Below, piece after piece: positions 9,005 to 17,821 of a DNA stretch of 64,000 nt. The notes below the pieces were generated by a model, which was given only the letters and a program-made list of their open reading frames with translations, was not told the origin of the DNA and ran no database searches. The stretch comes from Martinezella hainanensis (GTDB lineage: Bacteria; Pseudomonadota; Alphaproteobacteria; Rhizobiales; Rhizobiaceae): NCBI RefSeq assembly GCF_900094555.1, contig NZ_FMAC01000004.1, positions 372,001-436,000 of the forward strand, written 5' to 3'. Position 1 is the stretch's first letter. Each line of letters begins with the position of its first letter. Both the position numbers and the translations under genes were made by a program.

Positions 9005-10540
9005 ATGACCGCGACATCAGATCTTGCTGCCGAAACCAAGGCGATACTAACGGAGCTTGGCGTATCGGCTGATCGCTACACCGGCGGAACGCTTGCCGTC
9101 ATCTCTCCGGTGACGGGCGCCGAGATCGGCCGGCTGAAGGAGCATTCGGCTGGTGAGGCGAAGGGTGCGATCGCGGCGGCGCATGAGGCGTTTCTTGCAT
9201 GGCGCAATGTGCCGGCGCCGAAGCGCGGCGAGCTGATCCGTCTGCTCGGCGAGGAGCTGCGTGCCGGCAAGGCGGCGCTTGGTCGCCTCGTGTCTATCGA
9301 AGTCGGCAAGATCACCTCCGAAGGTCTGGGCGAAGTGCAGGAGATGATCGACATCTGCGATTTTGCCGTTGGTCTTTCTCGCCAGCTTTATGGCCTGACC
9401 ATTGCCACCGAGCGTTCTGAACACCGGATGATGGAAAGCTGGCATCCGCTGGGCGCGATCGGCATCATCTCCGCCTTCAATTTCCCGGTTGCCGTATGGT
9501 CGTGGAATGCGGCGCTCGCCATCGTCTGCGGCAATTCCACCATCTGGAAGCCGTCGGAAAAGACGCCGCTGACGGCGCTTGCCGTGCAGGCTTTGTTTGA
9601 AAAGGCGCTGAAGCGTTACCTCGCCGAGGGTGGCGAGGCTCCGGCCAATCTTTCGACGCTGTTGATCGGTGGCCGCGATCTCGGCGAGTTGCTGGTCGAT
9701 CATCGCCAAGTGCCGCTGGTTTCCGCGACCGGCTCGACGGCGATGGGCCGTGCGGTCGGCCCGCGCCTTGCCGGCCGGTTCGCCCGGGCCATCCTCGAGC
9801 TCGGCGGCAACAATGCCGCCATCGTCTGCCCGACGGCCGATCTCGACCTCACCCTGCGCGGTGTCGCCTTTTCCGCGATGGGCACGGCCGGCCAGCGCTG
9901 CACGACGTTGCGCCGCCTCTTCGTCCACGACAGCGTCTATGATCAGCTCGTTCCGCGTCTGCAGAAGGCCTATGGTTCGGTCACGATCGGCAATCCGCTT
10001 GAAGCTGGCACCCTCGTCGGCCCGCTGATCGATAAGCAGGCCTTCGACCGCATGCAGTCGGCGCTTGCCGCAGCGAGGGCGGCCGGCGGCACGGTGACTG
10101 GCGGCGAGCGTGTCGAAAACGCTTCTGCCGACGCCTTTTACGTCCGTCCGGCTCTGGTCGAAATGCCCGAACAGACCGGCCCGGTTGAGCAGGAAACCTT
10201 CGCGCCGATCCTCTATGTCATGAAGTACAGCGATTTTGACAAGGTTTTGGCGCTGCATAACGCCGTGCCGCAGGGCTTGTCTTCGTCGATCTTTACCAAC
10301 GACATGCGGGAAGCGGAGACTTTCGTGTCGGCGCGCGGTTCGGATTGCGGTATCGCCAACGTCAATCTCGGTCCCTCCGGCGCCGAGATCGGCGGCGCAT
10401 TCGGCGGCGAGAAGGAAACGGGTGGCGGCCGCGAGTCGGGTTCGGACGCCTGGAAAGCCTATATGCGCCGGGTGACCAACACGATCAATTACGGCCGCAC
10501 CTTGCCGCTCGCCCAAGGGGTCAAGTTCGACGTGGCCTAG
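9005..10540 (+). CDS. amaB: Aldehyde dehydrogenase ALDH7 type: piperideine-6-carboxylate / aminoadipate semialdehyde dehydrogenase
   Basis: A 511-residue NAD(P)-dependent aldehyde dehydrogenase. Seen: cofactor region SAFNFPVAVWSWNAALAIVCG and WKPSEKTPL, Gly-rich SATGSTAMGRAVG, catalytic Glu in LELGGNN and catalytic Cys in GTAGQRCTTLRRL. The GQRCTT form and the IANVNLGPSGAEIGGAFGGE stretch are typical of ALDH7 (antiquitin/AmaB). By family it oxidises 2-aminoadipate 6-semialdehyde, in equilibrium with piperideine-6-carboxylate, to 2-aminoadipate. It follows the pipecolate-oxidase candidate and a palindromic repeat; RBS AGAGGAAACAAG lies before the ATG. Confidence 0.85.
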   Translation: MTATSDLAAETKAILTELGVSADRYTGGTLAVISPVTGAEIGRLKEHSAGEAKGAIAAAHEAFLAWRNVPAPKRGELIRLLGEELRAGKAALGRLVSIEVGKITSEGLGEVQEMIDICDFAVGLSRQLYGLTIATERSEHRMMESWHPLGAIGIISAFNFPVAVWSWNAALAIVCGNSTIWKPSEKTPLTALAVQALFEKALKRYLAEGGEAPANLSTLLIGGRDLGELLVDHRQVPLVSATGSTAMGRAVGPRLAGRFARAILELGGNNAAIVCPTADLDLTLRGVAFSAMGTAGQRCTTLRRLFVHDSVYDQLVPRLQKAYGSVTIGNPLEAGTLVGPLIDKQAFDRMQSALAAARAAGGTVTGGERVENASADAFYVRPALVEMPEQTGPVEQETFAPILYVMKYSDFDKVLALHNAVPQGLSSSIFTNDMREAETFVSARGSDCGIANVNLGPSGAEIGGAFGGEKETGGGRESGSDAWKAYMRRVTNTINYGRTLPLAQGVKFDVA

Positions 10541-10545
10541 CGCAG

Positions 10546-10591
10546 GAGCAATTCCAGGAAAAATGCGCAGCGGTTTTCCGCCCTGGATGCG
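10546..10591. repeat. RIME-like palindrome, degenerate right arm
   Basis: GGAGCAATTCCAGGAAAAAT followed by GCGCAGCGGTTTTCCGCC and CTGGATGCG: same family as 8908-8951, but the right end is CTGGATGC instead of GGAATTGC. It lies just after the amaB stop. Confidence 0.75.
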
Positions 10592-10687
10592 TAAAGGAAC
10601 AATGAGACAGAGTTTTTGCTGCATTGCGATGGGGCGGATGAGGGCGTAGAAAGTCTTTATCCGCCTCATTTTTCAAGGTCTCCTCTC

Positions 10688-11677
10688 ATGCATCTGTCGC
10701 TCGCCGAAGCCGAAACGCTTGTAGTGGAGGCGTTGCAGCGAAGCAGGGTGAGTGCCGAAAATGCCCGTTCCGTGGCTGTCGCGCTCGTCGCGGCGGAGGC
10801 TGCCGGGCAGGGTGGCCATGGTCTGCGCCGCGTCCCTGCCTATGCTGGCCAGGCCAGGGTTGGCAAGACCGATGGTTTTGCCACGTCACAGATGAGCCGG
10901 CCCTTTCCAGCTGTGCTGCGCATCGATGCCGGCAATGGCTACGCCTATCCCGCGCTTGATCTTGCCGTTGCCGAGCTTCCCACGATTGCCCGCGAGCAGG
11001 GGATTGCGCTTGCCGCCATCAGCCGATCGCACCATGCCGGCGTCATGGGCCTGACAGTGGAGCGGTTTGCCGATCAGGGGCTGGTGGCGCTGATGGTCGC
11101 CAATGCGCCGGCCTCCATGGCGCCCTGGGGCGGCAAGACGCCGGTTTTCGGCACCAACCCGATCGCCTTTGCCGCGCCGCTTCCGGGGGACGATCCGATC
11201 GTGATCGATCTGGCGCTGTCGAAGGTGGCGCGCGGCAAGGTGATGGCCGCGCGGCAGCAGGGCGCCTCGATCCCCGCCGACTGGGCTTTCGATCGCGGGG
11301 GAAAGCCGACCACCGACGCCGAAGAGGCGCTTGCCGGCACGATGGTTCCAGCCGGCGATGCCAAGGGGGCGGCACTCGCTCTCATGGTCGAAATTCTGGC
11401 GGCCGGCCTGACCGGCGCCAATTATGCCTTCGAGGCCTCCTCGCTCTTCGACGACAAGGGTGCGCCACCCGCGCTCGGCCATACGATTATCGCGATCAAT
11501 CCGGCGGCCACGAGCGCGGCCGATACGGCGCAGCGGCTGGCTTTGCTGGCGGGTGAGATCACCCGCGATCCCAATGCCCGCCTGCCGGGCCGACGCGGTC
11601 AGAGTTCGCGGCGTCTTGCATTGGCGGAGGGGATCACCGTCGAGGATGAAGTGATAGCGGCGATAGAGAAGCTTTGA
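10688..11677 (+). CDS. dpkA: LDH2/MDG2-family oxidoreductase, probable piperideine-2-carboxylate reductase (DpkA-like)
   Basis: A 329-residue member of the malate/L-lactate (LDH2) family. Seen: AAEAAGQGGHGLRRV with the conserved catalytic-region His, SRSHHAGVMG, the cofactor loop NAPASMAPWGGKTPVFGTNP and DLALSKVARGKVM. The family includes NADPH-dependent Delta1-piperideine-2-carboxylate reductase, which turns the D-lysine deamination product into L-pipecolate. Placement after amaA- and amaB-like genes supports this. ATG 10688 is chosen because homologues start near MHLSLAEAE. No D-lysine oxidase or transaminase is in the window. Other 2-oxoacid or ureidoglycolate reductases of the family remain possible. 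Confidence 0.7.
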   Translation: MHLSLAEAETLVVEALQRSRVSAENARSVAVALVAAEAAGQGGHGLRRVPAYAGQARVGKTDGFATSQMSRPFPAVLRIDAGNGYAYPALDLAVAELPTIAREQGIALAAISRSHHAGVMGLTVERFADQGLVALMVANAPASMAPWGGKTPVFGTNPIAFAAPLPGDDPIVIDLALSKVARGKVMAARQQGASIPADWAFDRGGKPTTDAEEALAGTMVPAGDAKGAALALMVEILAAGLTGANYAFEASSLFDDKGAPPALGHTIIAINPAATSAADTAQRLALLAGEITRDPNARLPGRRGQSSRRLALAEGITVEDEVIAAIEKL

Positions 11678-11732
11678 AGGTCGCTCAAGATGATGGACGG
11701 GTGAGTGTGGCTTTGTCGTGATCCGGTGCACG

Positions 11733-11873
11733 GCCCCTCACCCCAGCCCTCTCCCCGCGAGCGGGGCGAGGGAGTTATCGCGCAAAGCAATGTGTCGATG
11801 GGCGAAGAGGGTAGCGGTTTGACTCGTTCGTCCCCTCGCCCCGCTCACGGGGAGAGGGTTAGGGTGAGGGGCC
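11733..11873. repeat. Second inverted pair of CCCTCACCC/GGGTGAGGG palindromes
   Basis: Copy one (11733-11772) starts GCCCCTCACCCCAGCCCTCT and closes with a GCGAGCGGGGCGAGGG stem; copy two (11831-11873) ends GGGTTAGGGTGAGGGGCC. Same organisation as 6997-7135; the two blocks bracket the 7178-11677 gene set. Confidence 0.85.
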
Positions 11874-11929
11874 AGGCAGGCAGTCGCTACGTTAACGAGG
11901 ATGCCTGACGGCTACCCACGATCAAAAAA

Positions 11930-13246
11930 TCAAGCGACCGCAGGCTTTTCGTTCAGCCAGCCGCCGGTGAAGCCGGCGCGTTCGAGGCCGGTGCGGAGGA
12001 TCGGCGATTGCCGCATCAGATTCCAGATCATGCCGGTACGGGCGTTTTCGATCATCATGACCAACAGGCCCTGGTCGATGGCGACGGAGCGATCGTCCAC
12101 CCAGCCTTCCGGACCTGGACCCTTGACGCTCGGATTGAAGCCGCCGGGGAAGCGGCCGTCGAGCAGCAGGTTGGGATAGGTCGAAAGCAGTGCCCGCGTG
12201 CCGTCGAGTGCGGCCTGGCGGTCGAAAGCGAGGCAGGATAGCGGTCCCCAAGGGGCGATGGTGCCGTCGTCCGGGCCAAGCGGTGCGCCGCGGGCGGCAT
12301 AGCCGAAGACCTTCGGGGCATAGCGCAGGCTGTGCTTGGTGCCCGTCGGGTTTGGGCCGTCGCAGGCGGAAAGGCCCCAGATATCCTTCGTATAGCCCGC
12401 GAAATGGCCGGGATTGCGTTCGGTGTAGTCGCGCTGCACTGATATCGCCGTCTGCGTATTGCGGAAGTAATCGGTATCCTTGTCGGCGACATGCTTGTCG
12501 CGGATGCCACGAAAATCGATCCAGGCATGCGAGAAGAGGTGAATGAACAGCGGCCCCGCATAGAGGAAGGGCGTGTCCTTGAACATCATCCAGGTATAGG
12601 TCGAGGCAAAGGCGTCGTAGCTCGATGGCGGAATGGGATGCGTGGGCGAGCCGAGCGCCAGCACATAGAGGAAGATCGCCTCGTCATAGCCCTGGTAGCG
12701 CCAGCGCAGGAAACCGCTGGCCGGCTTCCAGCCCATGCTGATCGTCTGGCCCTTGTTCAGCGCCCAATGCCAGTCGCAGCGTTCGTAGAGGAATTTTGCC
12801 TGCTTGCGGAGGTCGCGCTCGACCTGACTGTTTCCGGTGAAATAGGCTGCCGCCGTCAGAACGCCGATCAATAGAAGACCGGTATCGATGGTCGAAAGCT
12901 CGCTGTTCCAGGCGCGGTTGCCTGTCTCCATATAGAGGAAGTGATAGTAGAAGCCGCGATGGCCGGTGGCGCCACGCTCGGTGCCCTGGTCGCTGTTGGC
13001 GAAGAAATCGAGAGCGGCCAGCACCCGTTTGGCCGCATCGGCGCGGCTGATCCATCCACGCTCGACGGCGACCGGATAGCTCGACAGCGCGAAGCCGACC
13101 GCGGCGATGCTGCAATGGCTCGTCTTGATCGATGTATCCGCCACCAGCCCGTTTTCGGGATTGGTGTGGAGCATGAAATAGTCGAACGCCGAACGTTGCA
13201 GTTGGTCGATCAGCGCATCGTCGGTGTCGTTTACCTGTTGCAGCAT
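11930..13246 (-). CDS. Glycoamylase-like domain protein, probable GH144 beta-1,2-glucanase
   Basis: A 438-residue protein covering the glycoamylase-like fold (PF10091 type): LQRSAFDYFMLHTNPENGLV at the N-terminus, GFYYHFLYMETGNRAWNSEL with STIDTGLLLIG, the SGFLRWRYQGYDEAIFLYVL segment, and DRSVAIDQGLLVMMIEN near the C-terminus. GH144 enzymes cleave linear beta-1,2-glucan, and a related domain is fused to the cyclic beta-glucan synthase NdvB of rhizobia. No signal peptide is visible, so the mature protein may be cytoplasmic, unlike most family members. It may trim or recycle beta-1,2-glucans (inference). Confidence 0.75.
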   Translation of the reverse strand: MLQQVNDTDDALIDQLQRSAFDYFMLHTNPENGLVADTSIKTSHCSIAAVGFALSSYPVAVERGWISRADAAKRVLAALDFFANSDQGTERGATGHRGFYYHFLYMETGNRAWNSELSTIDTGLLLIGVLTAAAYFTGNSQVERDLRKQAKFLYERCDWHWALNKGQTISMGWKPASGFLRWRYQGYDEAIFLYVLALGSPTHPIPPSSYDAFASTYTWMMFKDTPFLYAGPLFIHLFSHAWIDFRGIRDKHVADKDTDYFRNTQTAISVQRDYTERNPGHFAGYTKDIWGLSACDGPNPTGTKHSLRYAPKVFGYAARGAPLGPDDGTIAPWGPLSCLAFDRQAALDGTRALLSTYPNLLLDGRFPGGFNPSVKGPGPEGWVDDRSVAIDQGLLVMMIENARTGMIWNLMRQSPILRTGLERAGFTGGWLNEKPAVA

Positions 13247-13501
13247 CGTCTATCCGTCTCCTCGGCGCTCCCGTTCCCTGCTGAGCATAGTAGCCTGGAT
13301 AGTTGCAAATCAAACATGGTTAACATTGCCACGCATTTGTGGAGGATTGTTTAAGATCATGGTCTTATCCGCAGTCCATCCCCAATTCTTGAGGGCAGCG
13401 TCGCAGCTTTCGTCTGACTTGAGGCGCCAAGCCTGCCGATCAGCCATCTCCGCCAGGCGCTGAATGCCATGGCGGGAGGTGATTCGCGCTGGTCGCATCG
13501 C

Positions 13502-14065
13502 CTATCGAAGCGCTGATTCCATTCGCTGCTCCAGCCTTTTCAGGGTTCTGCCGAAAATCGCATCGTCTCCGAGGGCTCTGGCGAGCGTCAACGCGCCCTG
13601 GATGCCGACGATGGCCTCTTCGGCGAGCGCGTTCGCCTCCGTATCGGGCAGGCCGATTTTCCGCAGAGCCCGGGCAAGCGCTTCGATCCAGCGATGGAAA
13701 TAGCCGCGGATGGCGGCGGAGAAGCGGTCGCGCGTTTCATCCAGCGCGAAGGCGCCGATCAGACAGACGCGACGGCCGGAACGGAAATAGCTGTCCGTCG
13801 TCTCCCACATGCGGGTAATGGCGGCGCGTGGTTCTTCCCTTTCGAGCGGTTCAAACATCTCCCTGACGAACCATGCGTCGATATTGGCCATGATCTCCGC
13901 CGCCATCTCTTCCTTGCCGCCCGGAAAGAAGTGATAGAGGCTGCCTTTCGACAGTTTCGTGCGCGCGGTGATCTCGCTCATCGACGCGCCCTCGTAGCCG
14001 AGCTCGCGGAAGACTTCGGCAACGAGGGCAATGGCATCCGGCTTTTCAAAGACGGTACGCACCAT
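13502..14065 (-). CDS. TetR-family repressor
   Basis: A 187-residue regulator. N-terminal helix-turn-helix: YEGASMSEITARTKLSKGSL followed by YHFFPGGKEEM (residues 22-55), typical of TetR; the remainder is a helical ligand-binding domain with RRVCLIGAFALDETRDRF. It starts one base after the stop of the SnoaL-like gene and should be co-transcribed with it from the promoter containing the 14548-14585 palindrome, implying autoregulation. Inducer unknown. Confidence 0.88.
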   Translation of the reverse strand: MVRTVFEKPDAIALVAEVFRELGYEGASMSEITARTKLSKGSLYHFFPGGKEEMAAEIMANIDAWFVREMFEPLEREEPRAAITRMWETTDSYFRSGRRVCLIGAFALDETRDRFSAAIRGYFHRWIEALARALRKIGLPDTEANALAEEAIVGIQGALTLARALGDDAIFGRTLKRLEQRMESALR

Positions 14066-14066
14066 C

Positions 14067-14531
14067 TCAGAGGCCGAGATCCGACAGGCTCGGGTGATCG
14101 TCCGGCCGGCGGCCGAGCGGCCAATGGAATTTCCGGTCTTCCTCCCTGATCGGCATGTCGTTGATGGAGGCGAAACGGCGCTGCATCAGGCCTTCGGCAT
14201 CGAATTCCCAATTCTCATTGCCATAGGAGCGGAACCAGTGACCGCTATCGTCGTGCCACTCATAGGCAAAGCGCACGGCGATGCGATTGCCTTCGAAGGC
14301 CCAGAGTTCCTTGATCAGCCGGTAGTCCAGTTCCTTTGCCCATTTGCGCGTCAGGAATTCGACGATCTCCTTGCGGCCGCGCGGGAATTCGGCACGGTTT
14401 CGCCACTGGCTGTCTTCCGTATAGACCTTGGAAACACGCTCGGGATCGCGGCTGTTCCAGCCATCTTCGGCCATGCGGACCTTGGCGATGGCGGTTTCCC
14501 GGGTGAAAGGCGGGACGAGTGGGGTCGGCAT
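14067..14531 (-). CDS. SnoaL/NTF2-like protein (DUF1348)
   Basis: A 154-residue protein with the DUF1348 pattern: [57 protein letters not shown] and [20 protein letters not shown]. The fold is a cone-shaped NTF2-like barrel; biochemical function of the family is not established, although homologues often sit beside TetR regulators as here. First gene of a two-gene unit with tetR. Confidence 0.85.
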   Translation of the reverse strand: MPTPLVPPFTRETAIAKVRMAEDGWNSRDPERVSKVYTEDSQWRNRAEFPRGRKEIVEFLTRKWAKELDYRLIKELWAFEGNRIAVRFAYEWHDDSGHWFRSYGNENWEFDAEGLMQRRFASINDMPIREEDRKFHWPLGRRPDDHPSLSDLGL

Positions 14532-14547
14532 GATAATTTGGCTCCTT

Positions 14548-14585
14548 CTAAACCGATTGGTTACTAATAGACCGATCGGTTTAGA
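14548..14585. promoter_or_regulatory. TetR-type operator palindrome
   Basis: Two near-symmetrical arms, CTAAACCGATTGGT and ACCGATCGGTTTAG, flank TACTAATAG just upstream of the DUF1348-tetR start. Each arm also contains an ACCGAT/ATCGGT palindrome. Placement and symmetry fit the site bound by the adjacent TetR repressor. Confidence 0.75.
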
Positions 14586-14621
14586 AGATCAAGCGGCAGT
14601 ACTCTTGCTGGGGCAGTGACC

Positions 14622-15485
14622 TCAATGGGCGAATTTTCGCGCCCCGGCGACGCAGGCGACGACAGCAAGTGTTACGATCAGCATTGACCAGCTGACGCTT
14701 TCCTTGAGGAGCGCTGCGGCAAGTGCAAAGCCGAAGAAGGGCTGCAGGAACTGCAGCTGGCCGACGGCTGCGATGCCGCCCTGGGCAAGCCCGCGATACC
14801 AGAAGACGAAGCCGATCAGCATGCTGAAGAGCGAGACATAGATGAGACCGAGCCAGGCAGGACCGCCGATGCCGTCGATGCTGTGCGGCATGGTCATAAC
14901 GCAGAGCGCGATCATAACCGGCAGCGACAGGACAAGTGCCCAGCAGATGACCTGCCAGCCGCCAAGCCGGCGCGACAGCACCGCGCCTTCGGCATAGCCA
15001 AGGCCGCAGACGATCACGGCAGCCAGCATCAGGAGATCGCCGACCGGCGAGGCCGATATGCCCTGGGCCAGCGCATAGCCGCTGACGAGGGCGCTGCCGA
15101 TGGCGGAGAAGATCCAGAAGGCGGGCCGCGGCCGCTCGCCGCCGCGCAGCACGCCGAAGATGGCGGTTGCCAGCGGCAGCAGGCCTATGAAGACGATTGA
15201 ATGGGCCGAGGTGACATGCTTGAGCGCCAGCGCCGTCAGCAACGGAAAGCCGACGACGCAGCCGAGAGCGACGATGGCGAGTGAGGTGATATCACTGCGG
15301 CTCGGGCGCTTTTCACGAAAGGCAAGCAGCAGGCCAAGACCCAGGAGGCCGGCGATGGCGGCTCGGGCAACGGTCAGGAACAGAGGGTCGAAATCCATCA
15401 CGGCCACCCGCGTCGCCGGCAACGAGCCACTGAAAATCACCACTCCCGTCAAACCGTAGATCCATCCTGTCGTCGTCTTGTCCAT
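14622..15485 (-). CDS. EamA/DMT-family inner-membrane transporter
   Basis: About 287 residues with ten hydrophobic segments in two EamA repeats (YGLTGVVIFSGSLPATRVAV in the first, AWLGLIYVSLFSMLIGFVFW in the second). ATG 15485 is used because AAGGAG lies 8 bases upstream; the longer frame from 15557 adds a polar leader. Family role: efflux of amino acids or other metabolites. It is divergent from the MocR regulator (108-bp gap), a common arrangement in which the regulator controls the exporter. Substrate unknown. Confidence 0.85.
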   Translation of the reverse strand: MDKTTTGWIYGLTGVVIFSGSLPATRVAVMDFDPLFLTVARAAIAGLLGLGLLLAFREKRPSRSDITSLAIVALGCVVGFPLLTALALKHVTSAHSIVFIGLLPLATAIFGVLRGGERPRPAFWIFSAIGSALVSGYALAQGISASPVGDLLMLAAVIVCGLGYAEGAVLSRRLGGWQVICWALVLSLPVMIALCVMTMPHSIDGIGGPAWLGLIYVSLFSMLIGFVFWYRGLAQGGIAAVGQLQFLQPFFGFALAAALLKESVSWSMLIVTLAVVACVAGARKFAH

Positions 15486-15593
15486 TGCGCATGCTCCTTC
15501 TTGATCTTCGCGGTATCGGCGTATTTGCCTGGTCAAGCCAGAGACGGTGCAGTACAATCTATAGGAACTGTTATGGCATGAGAGGCAATACGG

Positions 15594-17003
15594 ATGGATG
15601 ATCTGTCGGTGGCAAGCGCAGCCGGCGGCACGCGCATCGAGGGGGTGATGGCTGCGATTTCGGATCGTATTGCTACCCGCAGCCTGATGACGGGTGCGCG
15701 GCTTCCCTCCGTGCGCGGCTTCGCAAAGACGATGCAGGTGTCGGTTTCCACCGTGGTTGAAGCCTATGAACGGCTCGCCGCCGAAGGCACGATCCGCTCC
15801 CGGCCAGGTGCCGGATTTTATGTCTGCGGCCCGTTGCCGCCGCTTTCGCTGGCCGAGACCGGAGCGAAATCGGATCGCAATGTCGACCCGCTATGGATCT
15901 CCAGGCAATCGCTCGAGGTGGGCGACGATGTCCTGAAGCCCGGCTGCGGCTGGCTCCCACCCTTCTGGCTGCCGCAGGCGGCGTTGCGCAGGGCGATGCG
16001 AACGATGGCGCGCGGAGATATGGGGGCGCTTGCCAATTACGGGACGCCGCTCGGTCTGCCGCCGCTGCGGCAGTTGCTCGCCCGCCGTCTCGGCGAACAT
16101 GGCATCACGGTGCCGCCGGATCAGATCCTGCTGACGGAATCCGGCACGCAGGCGATCGATCTTCTCTGCCGTTTCCTGCTGGAACCCGGCGATACCGTTC
16201 TGGTGGACGATCCCTGCTATTTCAATTTTCACGCGCTCTTGCGGGCGCATCGCGCCAATGTCGTCTCCGTGCCCTTCACGCCTACGGGGCCGGACGTCGA
16301 ACTGTTCGGGCAGATCCTCGAACGGCACAGGCCGCGGCTCTACATCACCAATTCCGCCATACACAATCCGACGGGGGCGACACTCTCGCCCGTGACGGCA
16401 CATCGGCTGCTGAAGCTGGCGGATGCTGCCGGGCTGACGATCATCGAGGACGATATCTTCGCCGATTTCGAGGATGTGCCGGCGCCGCGGCTTGCCGCCT
16501 ATGACGGGCTCGACCGGGTGATCCATATCGGCAGCTTTTCGAAGACGCTTTCGGCCTCGGTGCGCTGCGGTTTCATCGCGGCGCGCCGGGACTGGATCGA
16601 CGGTCTTGTCGATCTCAAGGTCGCCAGCAGCTTCAGTTGCGGCCAATTGTCGGCCGAGCTCGTTTATCTCTCGCTGAAGGATGGCAGCTACCGCAAGCAT
16701 GTCGAGGCTTTGCGGGTACGGCTCGCCAAGACCATGGCGGAGGTATCGACGCGGTTGGAGGCGATCGGCATCGTGCCATGGCTGAAGCCCCGAGCCGGGA
16801 TGTTTCTCTGGTGCAGATTGCCGGAAGGGCTCGATGCTGCCGATGTCGCGCGTGCCTGCCTTGCCGAGGGCGTCGTCCTTGCGCCGGGCAATGTTTTCAG
16901 CCTCTCGGATATGGCCGGACGCTTCATGCGGTTCAACGTCGCGCAGTCGACCGATCCCCGGATCTTCGAGGTGCTGGAGGCCTCCATGCGGAAACTGAGA
17001 TAG
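15594..17003 (+). CDS. MocR-type GntR regulator with aminotransferase domain
   Basis: A 469-residue fusion: N-terminal GntR winged helix (about 12-80; LPSVRGFAKTMQVSVSTVVE, EGTIRSRPGAGFYVCG) and a C-terminal fold-type I aminotransferase (about 110-460) with NSAIHNPTGATLSPVT, EDDIFADFE and the PLP-binding Lys in HIGSFSKTLSASVRCGF. MocR proteins sense PLP or a PLP-amino-acid adduct and control neighbouring genes. The divergent EamA exporter is the likely target. Confidence 0.9.
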   Translation: MDDLSVASAAGGTRIEGVMAAISDRIATRSLMTGARLPSVRGFAKTMQVSVSTVVEAYERLAAEGTIRSRPGAGFYVCGPLPPLSLAETGAKSDRNVDPLWISRQSLEVGDDVLKPGCGWLPPFWLPQAALRRAMRTMARGDMGALANYGTPLGLPPLRQLLARRLGEHGITVPPDQILLTESGTQAIDLLCRFLLEPGDTVLVDDPCYFNFHALLRAHRANVVSVPFTPTGPDVELFGQILERHRPRLYITNSAIHNPTGATLSPVTAHRLLKLADAAGLTIIEDDIFADFEDVPAPRLAAYDGLDRVIHIGSFSKTLSASVRCGFIAARRDWIDGLVDLKVASSFSCGQLSAELVYLSLKDGSYRKHVEALRVRLAKTMAEVSTRLEAIGIVPWLKPRAGMFLWCRLPEGLDAADVARACLAEGVVLAPGNVFSLSDMAGRFMRFNVAQSTDPRIFEVLEASMRKLR

Positions 17004-17164
17004 CGGCTTTTGCCGGTGGATTGCGGTGCATTTTCGCTCTGTTTGAAAGATGCAGGACGCCCGCGCTCTTGCCAGGCGGAAATGATCCGTCATAGCTTTG
17101 CCACATCGCCGCTCCAATTGCGGCTCACATCGGCTATGAAATATAAGGCTAAGTGAGGTCGGTC

Positions 17165-17821
17165 GTGCGCGTTCTGCTAGTTGAAGACGACAATATCCTC
17201 GGGTCATCGCTGAAGAAGGCGCTGGAAAAGCACGCCTATGGAGTCGACTGGATGCGCGACGGCGAATCCGGCCTCGAGGCGGCGGCGCATTCGCATTTCG
17301 CGGCGATCGTTCTCGATATCAATCTGCCGCTGCTGAGCGGCATGGAGGTTTTGCGACGCATCCGCCAGCGGGGAAATTCCGTGCCGGTGCTTTTGCTGAC
17401 GGCAATGGATTCCGTGCGCCAGAAGGTCGAAGGCCTGGATGAGGGCGCCGACGACTATCTGGTCAAGCCGTTCGATCTCGACGAGCTGCTGGCACGGCTG
17501 CGCGCGCTCATCCGCAGGCGCGACGGGCGGACCGAAAGCGTCATCCGCTGCGGCGACGTGGAGGTCGATCCTTCCGCCATGGTGGCGCGCAAGGGCAATG
17601 CGCAGGTCCATACCACGGCGAAGGAATTCCACCTGCTCAAGCTGCTGATGGAGCGCAGCGGCCGCTACGTGACGAAGAACGATATCGAATATGCGCTTTA
17701 TGATGCCGAAAACACCGTCGAGAGCAATACGATCGAAGTGACGATCTACAATCTGCGCAAGAAGCTCGGCACCGATTTCATCAAGTCGATCCGCGGCGTC
17801 GGCTACATGATCGAGCGATGA
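17165..17821 (+). CDS. OmpR/PhoB-family response regulator of the lipid-like gene cluster
   Basis: Receiver domain with acidic pair in VLLVEDD, phospho-acceptor Asp51 in IVLDINLPLLSG, Thr in LLLTAM and Lys in LVKPFD; winged helix at about 125-218 (TAKEFHLLKLLMERSGRYVT, NLRKKLGTDFIKSIRGVGYM). GTG 17165 preceded by GAGG is chosen; a GTG at 17153 is in frame but leaves no RBS. Its stop overlaps the kinase start (ATGA). OmpR-type regulators commonly bind tandem repeats spaced one helical turn; such an array lies at 19217-19260, so the downstream nine-gene operon is the likely target (inference). Confidence 0.9.
   Translation: MRVLLVEDDNILGSSLKKALEKHAYGVDWMRDGESGLEAAAHSHFAAIVLDINLPLLSGMEVLRRIRQRGNSVPVLLLTAMDSVRQKVEGLDEGADDYLVKPFDLDELLARLRALIRRRDGRTESVIRCGDVEVDPSAMVARKGNAQVHTTAKEFHLLKLLMERSGRYVTKNDIEYALYDAENTVESNTIEVTIYNLRKKLGTDFIKSIRGVGYMIER

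Noticed and set aside
13310-13498. 62-codon minus-strand frame directly after tetR
   Set aside because: Starts four bases after the tetR stop but has no RBS, mixed codon use in its second half and no recognisable domain.
17081-17133. Second 11-bp repeat array upstream of the response regulator
   Set aside because: A single TCAT at 17090 is not followed by similar units at 11-base steps.
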